Shown: positions 27,852 through 38,908 of the stretch, in pieces
Numbering within the stretch: the first letter of the stretch is position 1
Layout of the letters: each line of letters begins with the position of its first letter
DNA from: Xenorhabdus thuongxuanensis
Lineage (GTDB): Bacteria > Pseudomonadota > Gammaproteobacteria > Enterobacterales > Enterobacteriaceae
NCBI RefSeq assembly: GCF_001908095.1
Contig: NZ_MKGR01000007.1
Coordinates: forward strand, 26,239 to 90,238
Direction of reading: 5' to 3'
DNA length: 64,000 nt
Position numbers and translations under genes: made by a program
The notes under the pieces: model-generated
The model's input: the letters and a program-made list of their open reading frames with translations, nothing else
Databases searched by the model: none
What the model was told of the DNA's origin: nothing

Positions 27852-28666
27852 AAAAATGGCTTCTAACATTTATGCTTGCCATCTCTTTCAATGTGTTCTC
27901 TGCTGAACGCATTGTTACCATTGGTGGCGATGTGTCTGAAATTGTTTTTGCACTTGGCGAAGGACAGCACGTTGTCGCAAGGGACAGTACCAGCCAAAAT
28001 CCCAAGGAACTGCTCTCTTTACCCGATATCGGGTATATGAGGATGCTGAACTCAGAAGGGATCCTATCCATGCGTCCATCACTAGTGATTGCAAGTGAGT
28101 CGGCTCAACCTTCCCTGGCACTCAAGCAAGTCGAAGATTCCGGTGTAAAAGTTATTAAAGTGACCAGCGAAACCTCGTTAGAAGCCATTCCTGCAAAAAT
28201 CAGGACCGTCGCCAAGGCGGTCAATCAGGAAAAACGTGGCGAAGCATTGATTGACCAATATCGGCAGCAACTCGCAGATATCACCACGTCAAATATTTCC
28301 ACCAAAGTCGTCTTTGTCATGAGTCATGGTGGCATCATGCCAATGGCGGCTGGTCAGAAAACCGCAGCCGATCAAATTATTCGTGCCATTGGTGCAAAAA
28401 ATGCGATGCAAGGCTTCCAAGGATATCGTCCTTTATCACAAGAAGGTGTTATTGCCAGCAAGCCGGACTTACTGCTAGTCAGTACCGAAGGGCTAAAGAC
28501 GTTGGGTGGGATGGATAAAATTTGGCAGCTTCCTGGGTTAAATTTCACACCCGCAGGAAAGAAAAAACAGGTCGTGGTTGTTGATGAAATGGGCCTGCTT
28601 GGATTTGGTCTGCAAACACCTGCTGTGATGAAACAAGTCCGTGATGCCGCGGAGAAAGTGCAATGA
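27848..28666 (+). CDS. hmuT: Haem ABC transporter, periplasmic binding protein
   Basis: This is a class III periplasmic binding protein that carries haem to HmuUV. The 272 residues have a cleavable signal peptide (MKKWLLTFMLAISFNVFSAE) and the two-lobe fold joined by a long helix. ERIVTIGGDVSEIVFALGEG is the typical N-terminal lobe start of the family. The conserved Tyr that ligates haem is probably in LPDIGYMRMLNSEG. The ATG at 27848 overlaps the hmuS stop and the TGA at 28666 overlaps the hmuU start. Confidence 0.93.
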   Translation: MKKWLLTFMLAISFNVFSAERIVTIGGDVSEIVFALGEGQHVVARDSTSQNPKELLSLPDIGYMRMLNSEGILSMRPSLVIASESAQPSLALKQVEDSGVKVIKVTSETSLEAIPAKIRTVAKAVNQEKRGEALIDQYRQQLADITTSNISTKVVFVMSHGGIMPMAAGQKTAADQIIRAIGAKNAMQGFQGYRPLSQEGVIASKPDLLLVSTEGLKTLGGMDKIWQLPGLNFTPAGKKKQVVVVDEMGLLGFGLQTPAVMKQVRDAAEKVQ

Positions 28667-29664
28667 GCCATTCCCGCTCCCCCAGTCTCGGTGTAATAGT
28701 ACTGAGTTTGTTGTTATTCCTGCTGGCCATTAGCTCAGCAAATATGGGGGCATTGCCACTCTCTTTTAAAACACTGTGGAAATCCTCTTTGGATGATCCA
28801 CAGTGGCAAATCTGGTTAAATATTCGGTTACCACGTATTTTGCTGGCGATCCTCATTGGAGGAGCATTGGCTATATCTGGTGCCGTAATGCAAGGATTAT
28901 TTCGTAACCCTCTGGCCGATCCTGGATTATTAGGGATCAGTAGTGGTTCAGCACTTACCGTCGCAATGTTTATTGTATTGCCTTTCGCTTTACCTGCCAG
29001 CATTGCGTTGTACGGACATATTATCGCAGCGTTTATTGGCAGTTTATTGGTATCATCCCTGATATTCATCCTCAATAAATATAACCACGGCAACCTGTCA
29101 AAGCTACTCCTTGCAGGCATTGCCATTAATGCATTATGTTCGTCATTTATTGGTGTATTGAGTTATATCAGTAACGACCAACAATTACGCCAATTTTCCA
29201 TTTGGATGATGGGTTCACTCAGTCAAATAGAATGGCCAACACTAGCTATTGCTGCATCACTCATTATTCCTGTTTGTATATTGACAATCAGTCAATCACG
29301 TAAACTCAATTTGCTACAACTGGGAGATGAAGAAGCGCACTATTTAGGCATTAATGTCCAACGCACCAAATATCAATTATTGCTATTAAGTGCCTTATTA
29401 GTTGGATGTGCCGTTGCTTTGACCGGTGTCATTGGTTTTATTGGTTTAGTTATCCCGCATCTTGCCAGACAGCGATTTGGGGGAGATCATACTTGGCTAC
29501 TGCCGATATCTGCCTTGGGTGGTGCATGTCTTCTGTTAAAAGCCGACACATTAGCCAGAACATTAGTTTCTCCTGCTGAAATGCCAGTGGGCCTTATCAC
29601 TGGTTTGATTGGTGCTCCCTATTTTTTATGGCTCATTCTTAAGCCATCAAGAAACCGTTCATAA
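28663..29664 (+). CDS. hmuU: Haem ABC transporter permease
   Basis: This is a FecCD/BtuC-family permease of 333 residues with about 10 membrane helices. The family segments [39 protein letters not shown], and the late [12 protein letters not shown] coupling region are clear. It forms the channel of the haem importer with HmuV. The gene overlaps hmuT (ATGA) and ends TAATG with hmuV. It is a paralogue of btuC at 42005-43012 in the same window. Confidence 0.94.
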   Translation: MSHSRSPSLGVIVLSLLLFLLAISSANMGALPLSFKTLWKSSLDDPQWQIWLNIRLPRILLAILIGGALAISGAVMQGLFRNPLADPGLLGISSGSALTVAMFIVLPFALPASIALYGHIIAAFIGSLLVSSLIFILNKYNHGNLSKLLLAGIAINALCSSFIGVLSYISNDQQLRQFSIWMMGSLSQIEWPTLAIAASLIIPVCILTISQSRKLNLLQLGDEEAHYLGINVQRTKYQLLLLSALLVGCAVALTGVIGFIGLVIPHLARQRFGGDHTWLLPISALGGACLLLKADTLARTLVSPAEMPVGLITGLIGAPYFLWLILKPSRNRS

Positions 29665-30458
29665 TGGAACCGATCATGTCAAATAATTTACTTGAAGCGC
29701 AAAATTTAAATTATTTCATCGGGCAGCGCCAGATAATCAAGGATGTTTCCCTTTCCCTGCGCCAAGGGGAAATTGTGGCAATTATTGGCCCAAACGGGGC
29801 AGGAAAATCAACTCTGTTACGTCTATTAACTGGCTATATCCTACCCAGTTCAGGAGATTGTTTGTTAAAAGGAATTCCCATTTCCCGCTGGCCAACTCAG
29901 CAGTTAGCTCGTATTCGAGCAGTCATGCGGCAATATAGCGCCCTCACTTTTCCTTTTAGCGTAGAAGAAGTCATCGCTATGGGACGTGTTCCCCATGAAA
30001 ATACCCACAAAAGAACCGCCATTGATGAAGCGATTGCATTGACAGAGTGTGAAGAGCTGAGAAACAGAAATTATCAGAAATTATCTGGAGGGGAACAACA
30101 ACGGGTTCAACTGGCAAGAGTTTTGGCTCAACTTTGGCACCCTGAACCTACCGAATCTTGTCTGTTTTTGGATGAACCCACGTCAGCATTGGATCTTTAT
30201 CACCAGCAACATACATTGCGATTAGTTCACCACCTGACACGAAAACATCCCATTGCTGTCTGTTGTGTACTGCATGATTTGAATCTGGCATCACTTTATG
30301 CCGATAAGATTATTTTGTTGCATAAAGGCCGATTAGTAGCATCCGGCATTCCACAAGATGTACTGCGTGACGATATTCTTAAGCAATGGTATCAAGCCGA
30401 TTTGGGCGTTATGCAGCATCCCGAAACTCATCAGCCACAGATCTATCTCCGACAATAA
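29664..30458 (+). CDS. hmuV: Haem ABC transporter ATPase
   Basis: This is a 264-residue ABC ATPase that powers haem import. It has Walker [12 protein letters not shown], the signature [19 protein letters not shown], Walker [14 protein letters not shown], and the H-loop [14 protein letters not shown]. Its C-terminus [20 protein letters not shown] is specific to HmuV. The ATG at 29664 overlaps the hmuU stop. An alternative ATG at 29676 has a better GGAA site and would give 260 residues. It is the last gene of hmuRSTUV. Confidence 0.95.
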   Translation: MEPIMSNNLLEAQNLNYFIGQRQIIKDVSLSLRQGEIVAIIGPNGAGKSTLLRLLTGYILPSSGDCLLKGIPISRWPTQQLARIRAVMRQYSALTFPFSVEEVIAMGRVPHENTHKRTAIDEAIALTECEELRNRNYQKLSGGEQQRVQLARVLAQLWHPEPTESCLFLDEPTSALDLYHQQHTLRLVHHLTRKHPIAVCCVLHDLNLASLYADKIILLHKGRLVASGIPQDVLRDDILKQWYQADLGVMQHPETHQPQIYLRQ

Positions 30459-30500
30459 AAGGTTAGTGTTTATTTCCTTTTAATTAATGGGATGCAGATA

Positions 30501-30537
30501 AAAAGGCAAATTTTGCTGTAATTGGCGAAATTTGCCT
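30501..30537 (-). terminator. Terminator between hmuV and the membrane protein gene
   Basis: A 10-bp perfect stem AGGCAAATTT/AAATTTGCCT (30504-30513 with 30528-30537) is followed on the minus strand by TTTTTATC, so it should end the 30574-31206 gene. It may also stop hmuV readthrough. Confidence 0.7.
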
Positions 30538-30573
30538 AAAATAAGTAAAAATTAAGTTCAAAACAGCTTGAAA

Positions 30574-31206
30574 TTAATTAATATTTTTAGAAATACGTTG
30601 TTTGCGGGCTGAAGGCAAATACCAAAGTGTAGCAATAAAACATAGGGCATAACCCAACATTTCACAGCCTTCTTCCACCATATTTTTAACCGTCCGGTTA
30701 AAATGTTCATCCATCAATCCCTGCCACAGCGCCCCCATACCAAATAAACGGGAAAACACCAGTACACACAACAGGCCACAAGCCATCATAGAATAACTTT
30801 GGTGGCGTGTGAAATAGACGAGTCCAGAGAGAGTTTTCTGCCCATTTTTGTAAGCATACCCAATACAGACTAAAGCAAGTGGAATGGCAAACCATGACCA
30901 TGCACCATGAAAGAAGAGATTATCAAAATAGATATCTAATTCTCTAATCAGAAGACAACTGAAAAAACCAGCCATTAATACCAATGACGGACGCAATTTT
31001 ACATTTTTCTTTACTTCATAAAACAGCAAAGCAGCAATAATCAGCAACGTTAACTCCTGAAAAATCTCAGTCAGTGAGTCTTCACGCACACCATTTTTCA
31101 GGTAATTAACATCCAAAAAGAGTAAACCTGTGACTCCTGCTATCACTAATGCGTAGAAAATAAAAAAAACCAGCTTTCTGGTTAAATAGATAATATCCGA
31201 TTGCAT
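30574..31206 (-). CDS. Uncharacterised polytopic membrane protein
   Basis: I do not recognise this 210-residue protein. It has about six hydrophobic segments, near residues 11-31, 48-63, 73-86, 101-117, 136-157 and 184-200. Charged motifs lie at or inside membrane borders: FQELTLL, LIRELDIYFDNLFFHGAWSW and MVEEGCEMLGYALCF. Conserved-looking acidic and His residues of this kind often mark a metal or lipid site, but I infer nothing firm. The ATG at 31206 has a GAGGATG site. The gene is divergent from a MarA/SoxS-type regulator 244 bp away, which may control it, and converges with the hmu operon. Confidence 0.72.
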   Translation of the reverse strand: MQSDIIYLTRKLVFFIFYALVIAGVTGLLFLDVNYLKNGVREDSLTEIFQELTLLIIAALLFYEVKKNVKLRPSLVLMAGFFSCLLIRELDIYFDNLFFHGAWSWFAIPLALVCIGYAYKNGQKTLSGLVYFTRHQSYSMMACGLLCVLVFSRLFGMGALWQGLMDEHFNRTVKNMVEEGCEMLGYALCFIATLWYLPSARKQRISKNIN

Positions 31207-31450
31207 TACATCCTCGTTTATAATTAATAATGCGGGGCATAATACCAGTTACACTAAAATCTGATGAACATCTGGTGCGGTGGGTTATTTGATAAGCGAA
31301 AAAATAAACCATCTTTCACAGTTATTAACCTGAAACAGCACATTTTGCGTATACGATAAAAAAGAAATTCTTAAAATGGCTCACATAATAACGTAACCAA
31401 CTATTTATCAGTATATTTTTAGCAAAACCCCACCCATGTGGAAGGTAAAC

Positions 31451-31846
31451 ATGTTAGAAAATGTTATCAACGATATTGTAAGATGGTTAGAAAGCCAACT
31501 TCAACAAACTGAAGGTATCAAAATAGATGCTATAGCCCATAAAAGTGGTTACTCAAAATGGCATTTACAACGAATCTTTAAAGAGTTGAAAGGCTGTACG
31601 TTAGGTCAATATGTACGTCGTCGTCGTCTCCATGAAGCGGCCAGATCTTTGTGTGAAGGCAATTTGCCAATTCTTGCCATTGCTCTTCAATATGGTTTTA
31701 GCTCTCAAGCCACATTTACCCGAATATTTAAAAAACATTTTAATACTACGCCCGCTAAATTCCGGGAAAATGGACATCTGCCTGAGTTCAAGACGTTTTT
31801 GTATTGTGAAGAATATATCCCGAAGTATAAATATTGCACAGAATAA
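31451..31846 (+). CDS. MarA/SoxS/RamA-like AraC-family regulator
   Basis: This is a 131-residue single-domain AraC-type activator, the size of MarA, SoxS and RamA. The first helix-turn-helix has IDAIAHKSGYSKWHLQRIFK and the second has LQYGFSSQATFTRIFKKHFN, both typical of the MarA group. Residues after about 107 form an extra Glu/Tyr-rich tail not found in MarA. The start is the ATG at 31451, with GGAAGG 6 nt upstream. An in-frame ATG at 31436 would overlap that site. In enterics such proteins control efflux, porins and lipid A genes. The regulon here is unknown. Confidence 0.88.
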   Translation: MLENVINDIVRWLESQLQQTEGIKIDAIAHKSGYSKWHLQRIFKELKGCTLGQYVRRRRLHEAARSLCEGNLPILAIALQYGFSSQATFTRIFKKHFNTTPAKFRENGHLPEFKTFLYCEEYIPKYKYCTE

Positions 31847-31955
31847 GTACAAAATAACCTGCCCATGCTTCAGATCTATATTTATATTAAATATCACCCT
31901 TTATGGTCAACTTCCCTGTTGTCGCCATTTTTTCATTTCACTGAACGTTGTTCAA

Positions 31956-32972
31956 TTACTTTAATTCATTAACCAGCCAGTAGTACAATTGCTGCAATTC
32001 TCTATCCAGAGGGGAATATTGCTCACTAATTTTCCGGATCACTTGTCCAACCGCTTCTGGCTGATACAGCACTCCAATTAATTTTTCAGACAATAATTCA
32101 AGCGGAGAGGGTTCCAAACTGTCCGTGAACACTTGACAACGGCTAATCACACCGTGTTCAACATCAACATGTAATTCAACCCCTCCCCAATGGAATCGTG
32201 TATCCAATACATGGCTAAATGCAGGAGCCTGACCAAAATTCCACTCCCAGCTACTTTGTTTGGCAAAAATATCACTAAATCCGGGTAAATCAGGCAAAGC
32301 CTGGGGGGAAATCACTTCCGCTTTGGCTGTCTTACCGAAGTATGCGAAAAATGCGTCGATGATCCCCTGACAAACTATTTCATGTGTGAGACCAGGCAAT
32401 AACTCAGCTAAATTCATAACTCTGGAACGAACTGAAGTGATACCTTTCGTCTGTAACTTTTTAAGATCTGGATTAAGATAATTAGCAAGCCGATTTAAGT
32501 CCGCATTAATCAACAAAGTTCCGTGATGAAAGCCTCTGTCTTTTGTTTCCTTATATGCAGAGCCAGAAATTTTACGCTCCCCTTCTGGGGAAGATAAAAC
32601 CAAGTCATTGCGACCAGAAGCTGTCACATGAATTCCTGCTTTCTTCAAACCTTCCAGGATGATTTGTGTGGAAATTGTTTTGTTATATTCAGGCTTACCT
32701 GCCATAAAAGTAAAACATGTATTACCCAAATCATGAAAAACCGCGCCACCTCCACTGCTCCGCCGAGCCAGTTTTATTCCATCTTGCTCCATTTTTCGCG
32801 TGTTACACTCTTTCCATGGATTCTGAGCACGCCCCACCACAACAGTATCGGCATTACGCCATAAAAACAAAACGTGCTGATTTGAAGGCATTTGTCGAAA
32901 AATACCCTCTTCAACAGCAAGGTTAAACCAGGGATCATGAGAATCGGAAAGCAAAAGACGTAATGAGGACAT
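31956..32972 (-). CDS. lplA: Lipoate-protein ligase A
   Basis: LplA activates free lipoate with ATP and attaches it to the E2 and GcvH proteins. The 338 residues equal the E. coli length. The lipoate-binding signature [15 protein letters not shown] and the catalytic Lys segment [21 protein letters not shown] are present, and the C-terminal accessory domain begins at about residue 250. The ATG at 32972 has GGAG 8 nt upstream. An in-frame start at 32987 would cover that site. E. coli lplA is elsewhere in the chromosome, so its place beside nlpC is lineage-specific. Confidence 0.95.
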   Translation of the reverse strand: MSSLRLLLSDSHDPWFNLAVEEGIFRQMPSNQHVLFLWRNADTVVVGRAQNPWKECNTRKMEQDGIKLARRSSGGGAVFHDLGNTCFTFMAGKPEYNKTISTQIILEGLKKAGIHVTASGRNDLVLSSPEGERKISGSAYKETKDRGFHHGTLLINADLNRLANYLNPDLKKLQTKGITSVRSRVMNLAELLPGLTHEIVCQGIIDAFFAYFGKTAKAEVISPQALPDLPGFSDIFAKQSSWEWNFGQAPAFSHVLDTRFHWGGVELHVDVEHGVISRCQVFTDSLEPSPLELLSEKLIGVLYQPEAVGQVIRKISEQYSPLDRELQQLYYWLVNELK

Positions 32973-33046
32973 TTTTGACTCCGACAAAAAGAACAGAATT
33001 TTAAGATATCATAAAGCTCTGCCGGAACAATAAGATGGAAATGACG

Positions 33047-33550
33047 TTAAATCCTACGAGCTTGCCAAAAAACACGACGCCAATACACATTATCAAGAGA
33101 AGAACGCATTACACCCTTACTTGTGGACGCATGAATAAACTCATTGTTAGTATCATAAATACCTACATGCAACTCACTTTTTCCACTACCTGTTTTGAAA
33201 AAAACCAGATCTCCTGGCATCAGATCATCTTTACTGATCCGTGTGCCTATTTGTATTTGTTCACTTGTTGTGCGAGGAAGCTGAATATTAAAACGATCAG
33301 AAAAAGTCCGGTACACAAAACCGGAACAATCGATACCACGCCTATCTATTCCACCATAGCGATAGGGCGTATTCTGCCATCGTTCAAGTTGATCTTTTAA
33401 CTGAGCAATAACCATTATCGGATCAGAGAGAGCTACCTTCAGTGGAGACGAGTTAGGCTTGGAAACAGGATTGGTACAACCAATGAGAAAGAAACTTAAT
33501 AATAAGCATAGATGCCTTATTCTGATTACTATCCGCTTTCCCTCAATCAT
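33047..33550 (-). CDS. nlpC: NlpC/P60 family lipoprotein peptidase
   Basis: This is a 167-residue probable outer membrane lipoprotein. It has a signal peptide with lipobox FLIGC (lipidated Cys25) and an NlpC/P60 cysteine peptidase domain. The catalytic Cys75 lies in GIDCSGFVYRTF. His follows in SELHVGIYDT and a third polar residue in FIHASTSKGV. Such enzymes cut peptidoglycan stem peptides. It ends NVYWRRVFWQARRI like E. coli NlpC (154 residues). In E. coli nlpC directly follows btuD; here the seven arn genes lie between them. Confidence 0.94.
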   Translation of the reverse strand: MIEGKRIVIRIRHLCLLLSFFLIGCTNPVSKPNSSPLKVALSDPIMVIAQLKDQLERWQNTPYRYGGIDRRGIDCSGFVYRTFSDRFNIQLPRTTSEQIQIGTRISKDDLMPGDLVFFKTGSGKSELHVGIYDTNNEFIHASTSKGVMRSSLDNVYWRRVFWQARRI

Positions 33551-33590
33551 TATTTTTCCTCAATCACCACATAGAAACGGCAAACTTTAA

Positions 33591-33977
33591 CTATTTTGTT
33601 TCTGGTTTGCTGATTAACCAAACGCCCAATAAGATGAAAAAAACGCCCAACGTTTTTAACAGTGAGATAGTTTCACTAAACCAAGGTAATAAAGCCACCA
33701 TTAAATAAACAAAAGCATAACTCAAGCTAATAATAGGGTACGCTTTATTCAATGGCAGATATTTCAATGTGAAAAACCAACATAACATGGATAATATATA
33801 ACCTGACAATCCTGCCATAATCATCAGCAAAGGATTGTGATTTACCCAAAGCCAGTTGATATCCAGCCAGTGTATTGATAACGAAAGTTCCGGTAGATGA
33901 GCAACTCCCCACTTCAATAACAATTGCGCTACAGTGATCAGCAAGACACTGGCCATCCCCCAAAGATAACCTTTCAT
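33591..33977 (-). CDS. arnF: Aminoarabinose-lipid flippase subunit
   Basis: This is a 128-residue EamA/SMR-like four-helix protein and the last gene of arnBCADTEF. With ArnE it moves undecaprenyl-phosphate-L-Ara4N to the periplasmic side of the inner membrane. [12 protein letters not shown] in the first part and [19 protein letters not shown] in the third helix region match the ArnF/PmrM family. Its start overlaps the arnE stop by 4 bp. Confidence 0.9.
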   Translation of the reverse strand: MKGYLWGMASVLLITVAQLLLKWGVAHLPELSLSIHWLDINWLWVNHNPLLMIMAGLSGYILSMLCWFFTLKYLPLNKAYPIISLSYAFVYLMVALLPWFSETISLLKTLGVFFILLGVWLISKPETK

Positions 33978-34324
33978 TGACTCAAACTCATCAATAAGAT
34001 CCCGAACATAATGGCAAAAATCCCCATCCAGTGCTTTAACCCCACCTTTTCCTGATACAAAAATTGCCCAATCAAAGTCACTATGACAAAATTCATACTA
34101 AGCATAGGGTAAGCAATGCTCAGTGGAAAAAATTGCAATAATCGCAACCAAAATATCATTCCTATACCCAACAGAAGAATAGCACTGGACAGCCATATCA
34201 CCATAGATACCACTTTATGTGGGGTATCTTTTTTCTGCCAACAACTAACCGCCTGCTTCTGGCATAATTGCCCCGCACAAGTCAGTAAACTAACTAAAAT
34301 TAATAATATTACATTGCTGCTCAT
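33974..34324 (-). CDS. arnE: Aminoarabinose-lipid flippase subunit
   Basis: This is a 116-residue four-helix SMR-type protein. [17 protein letters not shown] and [19 protein letters not shown] are typical of ArnE/PmrL. The start overlaps the arnT stop and the end overlaps arnF, both through ATGA, so arnT-arnE-arnF are translationally coupled. It forms the flippase with ArnF. Confidence 0.9.
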   Translation of the reverse strand: MSSNVILLILVSLLTCAGQLCQKQAVSCWQKKDTPHKVVSMVIWLSSAILLLGIGMIFWLRLLQFFPLSIAYPMLSMNFVIVTLIGQFLYQEKVGLKHWMGIFAIMFGILLMSLSQ

Positions 34325-35982
34325 GGTTGTTTCTTGTAAATCACAAGCACGAATCTATGATTACGACGCACAAAATCCGGTTCCGGTAATTCAGATAATT
34401 CACCTTCTGAGGGTAATAGGAAAACAACAGCGACTTGACCTTTTTTGCGTGTTTTCGCCAACCATACAGGAAACTCTTTCTCTGTGAGATATCGATATCG
34501 ACTGTCAGGATAACCAAGCCCATATTCTAATTCCCCTAGACGATCAAACAGGTAAATATCACTACGTTTTAATTCCCACGCAATCGCCGAACCAACTCCA
34601 ACCGATTGGGTCAAAATATATTGACTGTCAGCTAACTCTTTTTTGTTTTGTTGAATAAAGTGCTGAGGAAGTTTGGAATTGATTGTCTTGTCAGGCAATG
34701 CACTACCTATAGATAAGCTGAGCATAATTGAACAAGCAGCAGCCCATAACCAATATTTACCATCGCGAATAAAACAAAAATAACCAATCCCCCCCCAAAC
34801 GCCAAAGGCAATAATCCCCATAATCCATTTCAACCATTCATCGGGCTGATAAAGTGGGGGGGTCTTTAAGGTTTCCATAGCAAAAAGGACTGAAATGGCG
34901 AGTAATCCGATAAAAACATTCATCAATCCATTTATTTTCAACGCCTTCATGTTGCCATTTTTGACACAATCGACACCGTATTTTGCCATCATCAATGCTA
35001 AAGGGCCTATAAAGGGTAAAACGTATGTTGGCAATTTTCCTTTTGCGATGCTAAAAAATATAATCGGAACAAAAAACCAACAAAACAGGAAAAACATTTC
35101 CGGGTGATTTCTTTTTTCTTTCCAACTTTTGATTAAAGCACCTGGCAGTAATCCTAACCATGGGATAACCCCTAAAATTAATACAGGTAAGTAATACCAA
35201 ATAGGCGCAATATGCTGAGCTTTTTCAGAAGCAAAACGCTGTATATGCTCTACCCAAAAGAAATAATGCCAATAATCAGGCTCACGCACAGTAATCGCGA
35301 TCACCCACGGAATGCTGATCAAAACAGCAAAAATTATGGCAAGAGGCCCAAAACGAACCATTTTCCAAAAGCGTTTCTGGTATATCGTAATGGGTATCAT
35401 AGTAATCACAGGGAGTGCCAATGCCAGAAATCCTTTTGTCATAAAAGCCATACCACAGGCCACCCCCAGAACAGACCACGCCAAAATTTGTTCTCGGATT
35501 GCTACAGCCTTAAGCGCCCAATAACAGCTCACAATCCCTGCTGTAACCCATAAAGAAAACATAGGATCAAGGACACTGTAAGTACCAATGGAAAAAACAA
35601 TAAACATGGAAATATAAATCAGGCTGGAAACGAAAGCAGTCTGGCGACATTGCCACATCATCATTGCCAAACGATAGAGAAGAAATGCGCTGATTAAGAT
35701 ACTGAACACAGAGCCAAAACGAACAGCAAAATTACTGTCTCCAAAAACCCACTGGCTAATGTTGTTGATCCAATATCCTGCTACTGGCTTTTCAAAATAG
35801 CGAATATCCAAGAAGTAAGGTACTATCCAATCCCCACGTTGTAGCATTTCCCGACTAATTTCAGCATACCGGGTTTCATCCGGCTGCCATAATAGACGAC
35901 TATTCAGAGGCAATAAGTAAGTAAGAACAAAAAAAAGAGCCATCAGAGCGGCTCCTGCTTTACTCGTCCGAGTGTTCAACAT
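34321..35982 (-). CDS. arnT: Undecaprenyl phosphate-alpha-L-Ara4N transferase
   Basis: This is an inner membrane glycosyltransferase that places 4-amino-4-deoxy-L-arabinose on lipid A phosphates at the periplasmic face, giving resistance to polymyxin and cationic peptides. The 553 residues (550 in E. coli) have about 12-13 helices and the GT-C type first loop LWQPDETRYAEISREMLQRGD, with the conserved Asp-Glu. YFEKPVAGYWI and KGKLPTYVLPFIGPLA are further family segments. The ATG at 35982 has an AGAGG site within the end of arnD. A TTG at 36006 is an unlikely longer start. Confidence 0.95.
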   Translation of the reverse strand: MLNTRTSKAGAALMALFFVLTYLLPLNSRLLWQPDETRYAEISREMLQRGDWIVPYFLDIRYFEKPVAGYWINNISQWVFGDSNFAVRFGSVFSILISAFLLYRLAMMMWQCRQTAFVSSLIYISMFIVFSIGTYSVLDPMFSLWVTAGIVSCYWALKAVAIREQILAWSVLGVACGMAFMTKGFLALALPVITMIPITIYQKRFWKMVRFGPLAIIFAVLISIPWVIAITVREPDYWHYFFWVEHIQRFASEKAQHIAPIWYYLPVLILGVIPWLGLLPGALIKSWKEKRNHPEMFFLFCWFFVPIIFFSIAKGKLPTYVLPFIGPLALMMAKYGVDCVKNGNMKALKINGLMNVFIGLLAISVLFAMETLKTPPLYQPDEWLKWIMGIIAFGVWGGIGYFCFIRDGKYWLWAAACSIMLSLSIGSALPDKTINSKLPQHFIQQNKKELADSQYILTQSVGVGSAIAWELKRSDIYLFDRLGELEYGLGYPDSRYRYLTEKEFPVWLAKTRKKGQVAVVFLLPSEGELSELPEPDFVRRNHRFVLVIYKKQP

Positions 35983-35987
35983 CTGAG

Positions 35988-36881
35988 TTATACCTCTTGT
36001 TGGCAACCTAACCAGCCTTCACGACCAGGAAAACACGAACGAACAATTTTCCCAACCGGGAGCGTCTCCCTATTTTCTGGTAACAAATGGCTTAATTTAC
36101 AGAACTGAATATTTTGTTGATGGAGCATATCCAGCAATGCCTCAAACTGTTCAGATTTCGACATACCTTCGACTTCGGTATGGATCGTATAAACAGGAAC
36201 CCCATGATCACTTTTAATCGCTTCAAGGATAAAGTGATTAAAATTTGCATCGCTGACTTGTGTTCCAACAACTTCATCATAGGTAGGTAATGTGACAGGA
36301 ATTTGTACAGTTCCCATTTTTCCATCAGGCAAAAGTGGCCTGAATGGATGTGTTCCGCGGCAATCGCTATTATAATCAAAACCAAAACGCTGTTTAACAG
36401 CTAGAACACGTTCATCGGCTCGCCAACCCGCAACTGCTGAGCATGTAACGGCTTTCCCTGTTGCCTTTTTCAAAGCATCAACACCTAACTTCACTTGTTC
36501 TGTTAATTCATTTTCCGACCAACGCCCTACTTTTGCCTGCCAACCTTGATGATCCCATGCATGTAAGCCAACTTCATGGCCTGCATCCATTGTTTGCTTC
36601 ATTAAATGCCCTAAATCTTTTGCGATTTTTTTCCCCGGCCAAGCTGTACCAGCCAACAAAATATCCAGACCATAGAGAGACACTGCATTTGATCTCAGCA
36701 TCTTCCAGAGAAACTTCGGACGCAACAAGCGCCATAAATGACGCCCCATATTATCCGGCCCAACACTAAAGAAAAAGCTGGCTTGAATATGGTGCTTTTG
36801 TAAAACTTCAAGCAATCGTGGTACGCCTTCCTTAGTGCCTTGATAAGTGTCCACATCAATTCTCAAACCAACTTTTTTCAT
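35988..36881 (-). CDS. arnD: 4-deoxy-4-formamido-L-arabinose-phosphoundecaprenol deformylase
   Basis: ArnD removes the formyl group from undecaprenyl-phosphate-L-Ara4FN, which commits the lipid carrier to aminoarabinose export. The 297 residues have a NodB polysaccharide deacetylase fold, with [20 protein letters not shown] (metal-binding Asp) and [12 protein letters not shown] (metal-binding His pair), and end [12 protein letters not shown] chose the ATG at 36881 ([11 protein letters not shown]), which fits E. coli ArnD. An in-frame TTG at 36914 would add an acidic leader of 11 residues that is not seen in the family. Confidence 0.94.
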   Translation of the reverse strand: MKKVGLRIDVDTYQGTKEGVPRLLEVLQKHHIQASFFFSVGPDNMGRHLWRLLRPKFLWKMLRSNAVSLYGLDILLAGTAWPGKKIAKDLGHLMKQTMDAGHEVGLHAWDHQGWQAKVGRWSENELTEQVKLGVDALKKATGKAVTCSAVAGWRADERVLAVKQRFGFDYNSDCRGTHPFRPLLPDGKMGTVQIPVTLPTYDEVVGTQVSDANFNHFILEAIKSDHGVPVYTIHTEVEGMSKSEQFEALLDMLHQQNIQFCKLSHLLPENRETLPVGKIVRSCFPGREGWLGCQQEV

Positions 36882-36922
36882 TACGCTATTCCCACTCTCT
36901 TCCTCGTTTTCCAATTGACTTT

Positions 36923-38908
36923 TTAGTTTTTCCCTTTGGATTCTTCAACTGCTCCACGCAGAAAGAAATCCAATGTTTCATCAATGGTTTGCTTCATATC
37001 AATAGTGGGTTTCCAACCTAACAGACGCTCTGCGTTTTTAATACTGGGTTTGCGGTGTGCAACATCCTGATAACCTTTCCCATAATAACTACTGCTTTCA
37101 ATCTTCTTGAATCCAGCAAATGGGGGAAAGTGCCCTCGCAATGCATGTTTCTCAAAGCTATCTAATAGCATTTCAGCCAACTGGCGAATGCTCGCTTCAT
37201 TTGTTGGATTACCGATATTGATTATTTGGCTATCGCATAACCCATCCCTGTTTTCGATGATCCTAAACAGTGCTTCAATACCATCATGGATATCAGTGAA
37301 ACAGCGTTTTTGCTCTCCCCCATCCACCAGTTTAATCGGAGAACCTTCCACCAAATTCAAAATTAATTGGGTAATGGCTCTTGAACTACCAATACGCGCT
37401 GAATTTAGGTTATCCAGCCTTGGCCCCATCCAGTTAAATGGACGGAATAAGGTAAATTTAAGGCTCTCTTGTGCACCATATGCCCAAATGACTCGATCAA
37501 GTAATTGTTTTGAAACTGAATAGATCCAACGCTGTTTATTAATAGGCCCAACAATCAGACGTGAAGTATCTTCATCAAATTCTTTATCATCACACATACC
37601 GTAAACTTCGGATGTGGATGGGAAAATAATCCGTTTATTGTACTTAACACAATAACGAACAATTTTAAGGTTCTCTTCAAAATCCAGTTCAAAAACTCGC
37701 AAAGGATTACGGGTATATTCAATCGGTGTTGCAATTGCCACTAATGGCAGGATGACATCACATTTTTTGATGTGATATTCAATCCATTCGGTATGAATGC
37801 TGATATCACCTTCGATGAAGTGAAAGCGAGGATTGCCAATAAATCGTTCAATTGCGGAAGAGCCAATGTCCATCCCGTAAATGTCATAATTGCCATCACT
37901 CAACAATCGTTCAGTCAGGTGATTACCAATAAACCCATTGACTCCCAAAATGAGTACACGCTTACGACGACTGACTTGGGTTGTCGCTCTGGAGCCAACA
38001 TGAGCTCCAGCCACAATGCCTATCTCAAGAGCTAATCGATTACCTTGAACATAAAGCCCTGACTCACCTTGGCCGCTAATAATTTCTAGTGCACCATCAC
38101 CACAAGCAACCACAAATGGATCAACCGAGATTATGGTTCCTGGGTGTTTTCCGTGGAATTGATTAAGTGGCCGTGAACGCCAAATCGTAATCTTACGCTC
38201 ACCGAGAAAAGTAAATGCCCCTGGATATGGCTCTGTCACTGCCCTAACTAGGTTATTAATCTCTTTGGCAGACCTATTCCATACTATTTCACCATCTTCG
38301 GCGGTACGGCGGCCAAAATAAGTTACCTGACTTTCATCCTGTGGAACTGATGGATAATAACCTGATTTTATTTGAGGCAGAATGAAATCCAATAATTGAA
38401 CCGACGCTTCTCGTATTTTTCCATGAACTATCAAGGAAGTATCATTTTCAGCAATCTGTACAACCTGTTGCGCGATAATATCTCCCGCATCCGGCTTTTC
38501 CAGCATTTTATGTAATGTTACACCGGTTTCTGTCTCACCATTGAGTACTGCCCAATTAACCGGAGCACGACCACGGTATTTCGGTAGCAAGGAACCATGA
38601 AGGTTAAATGAGCCTTTTTCAGCCAGTGACAGAATTTCCTGGCTAAGCATATTGCGATAATAAAAAGAGAAAATAACATCCGGTTTCATCTCACGAATGC
38701 GTTCAACCCAAAGCGGGTGATTCACATTTTCTGGCGCAAATACGGGTAAGCCTAAATCAGCGCCGATACGTGCAACAGAAGAGAAAAAATGATTTTCATT
38801 TGGATGATCTGTGTGAGTAAATACAGCCTGAACATCAAAACCAGCTTCTACTAATGCATTAAGTCCGACACAACCAATATCGTGATAGGCAAAAATAACT
38901 GCTTTCAT
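36923..38908 (-). CDS. arnA: Bifunctional UDP-Ara4N formyltransferase / UDP-glucuronate decarboxylase
   Basis: ArnA carries out two steps of aminoarabinose synthesis. The N-terminal domain (about 1-300) transfers formyl from 10-formyl-THF to UDP-L-Ara4N, with catalytic segment [18 protein letters not shown]. The C-terminal domain (about 315-661) oxidatively decarboxylates UDP-glucuronate with NAD, with Rossmann motif [14 protein letters not shown] and catalytic [11 protein letters not shown] (Tyr and Lys). The 661 residues match E. coli (660). The start overlaps the arnC stop (TAATG). Confidence 0.96.
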   Translation of the reverse strand: MKAVIFAYHDIGCVGLNALVEAGFDVQAVFTHTDHPNENHFFSSVARIGADLGLPVFAPENVNHPLWVERIREMKPDVIFSFYYRNMLSQEILSLAEKGSFNLHGSLLPKYRGRAPVNWAVLNGETETGVTLHKMLEKPDAGDIIAQQVVQIAENDTSLIVHGKIREASVQLLDFILPQIKSGYYPSVPQDESQVTYFGRRTAEDGEIVWNRSAKEINNLVRAVTEPYPGAFTFLGERKITIWRSRPLNQFHGKHPGTIISVDPFVVACGDGALEIISGQGESGLYVQGNRLALEIGIVAGAHVGSRATTQVSRRKRVLILGVNGFIGNHLTERLLSDGNYDIYGMDIGSSAIERFIGNPRFHFIEGDISIHTEWIEYHIKKCDVILPLVAIATPIEYTRNPLRVFELDFEENLKIVRYCVKYNKRIIFPSTSEVYGMCDDKEFDEDTSRLIVGPINKQRWIYSVSKQLLDRVIWAYGAQESLKFTLFRPFNWMGPRLDNLNSARIGSSRAITQLILNLVEGSPIKLVDGGEQKRCFTDIHDGIEALFRIIENRDGLCDSQIINIGNPTNEASIRQLAEMLLDSFEKHALRGHFPPFAGFKKIESSSYYGKGYQDVAHRKPSIKNAERLLGWKPTIDMKQTIDETLDFFLRGAVEESKGKN

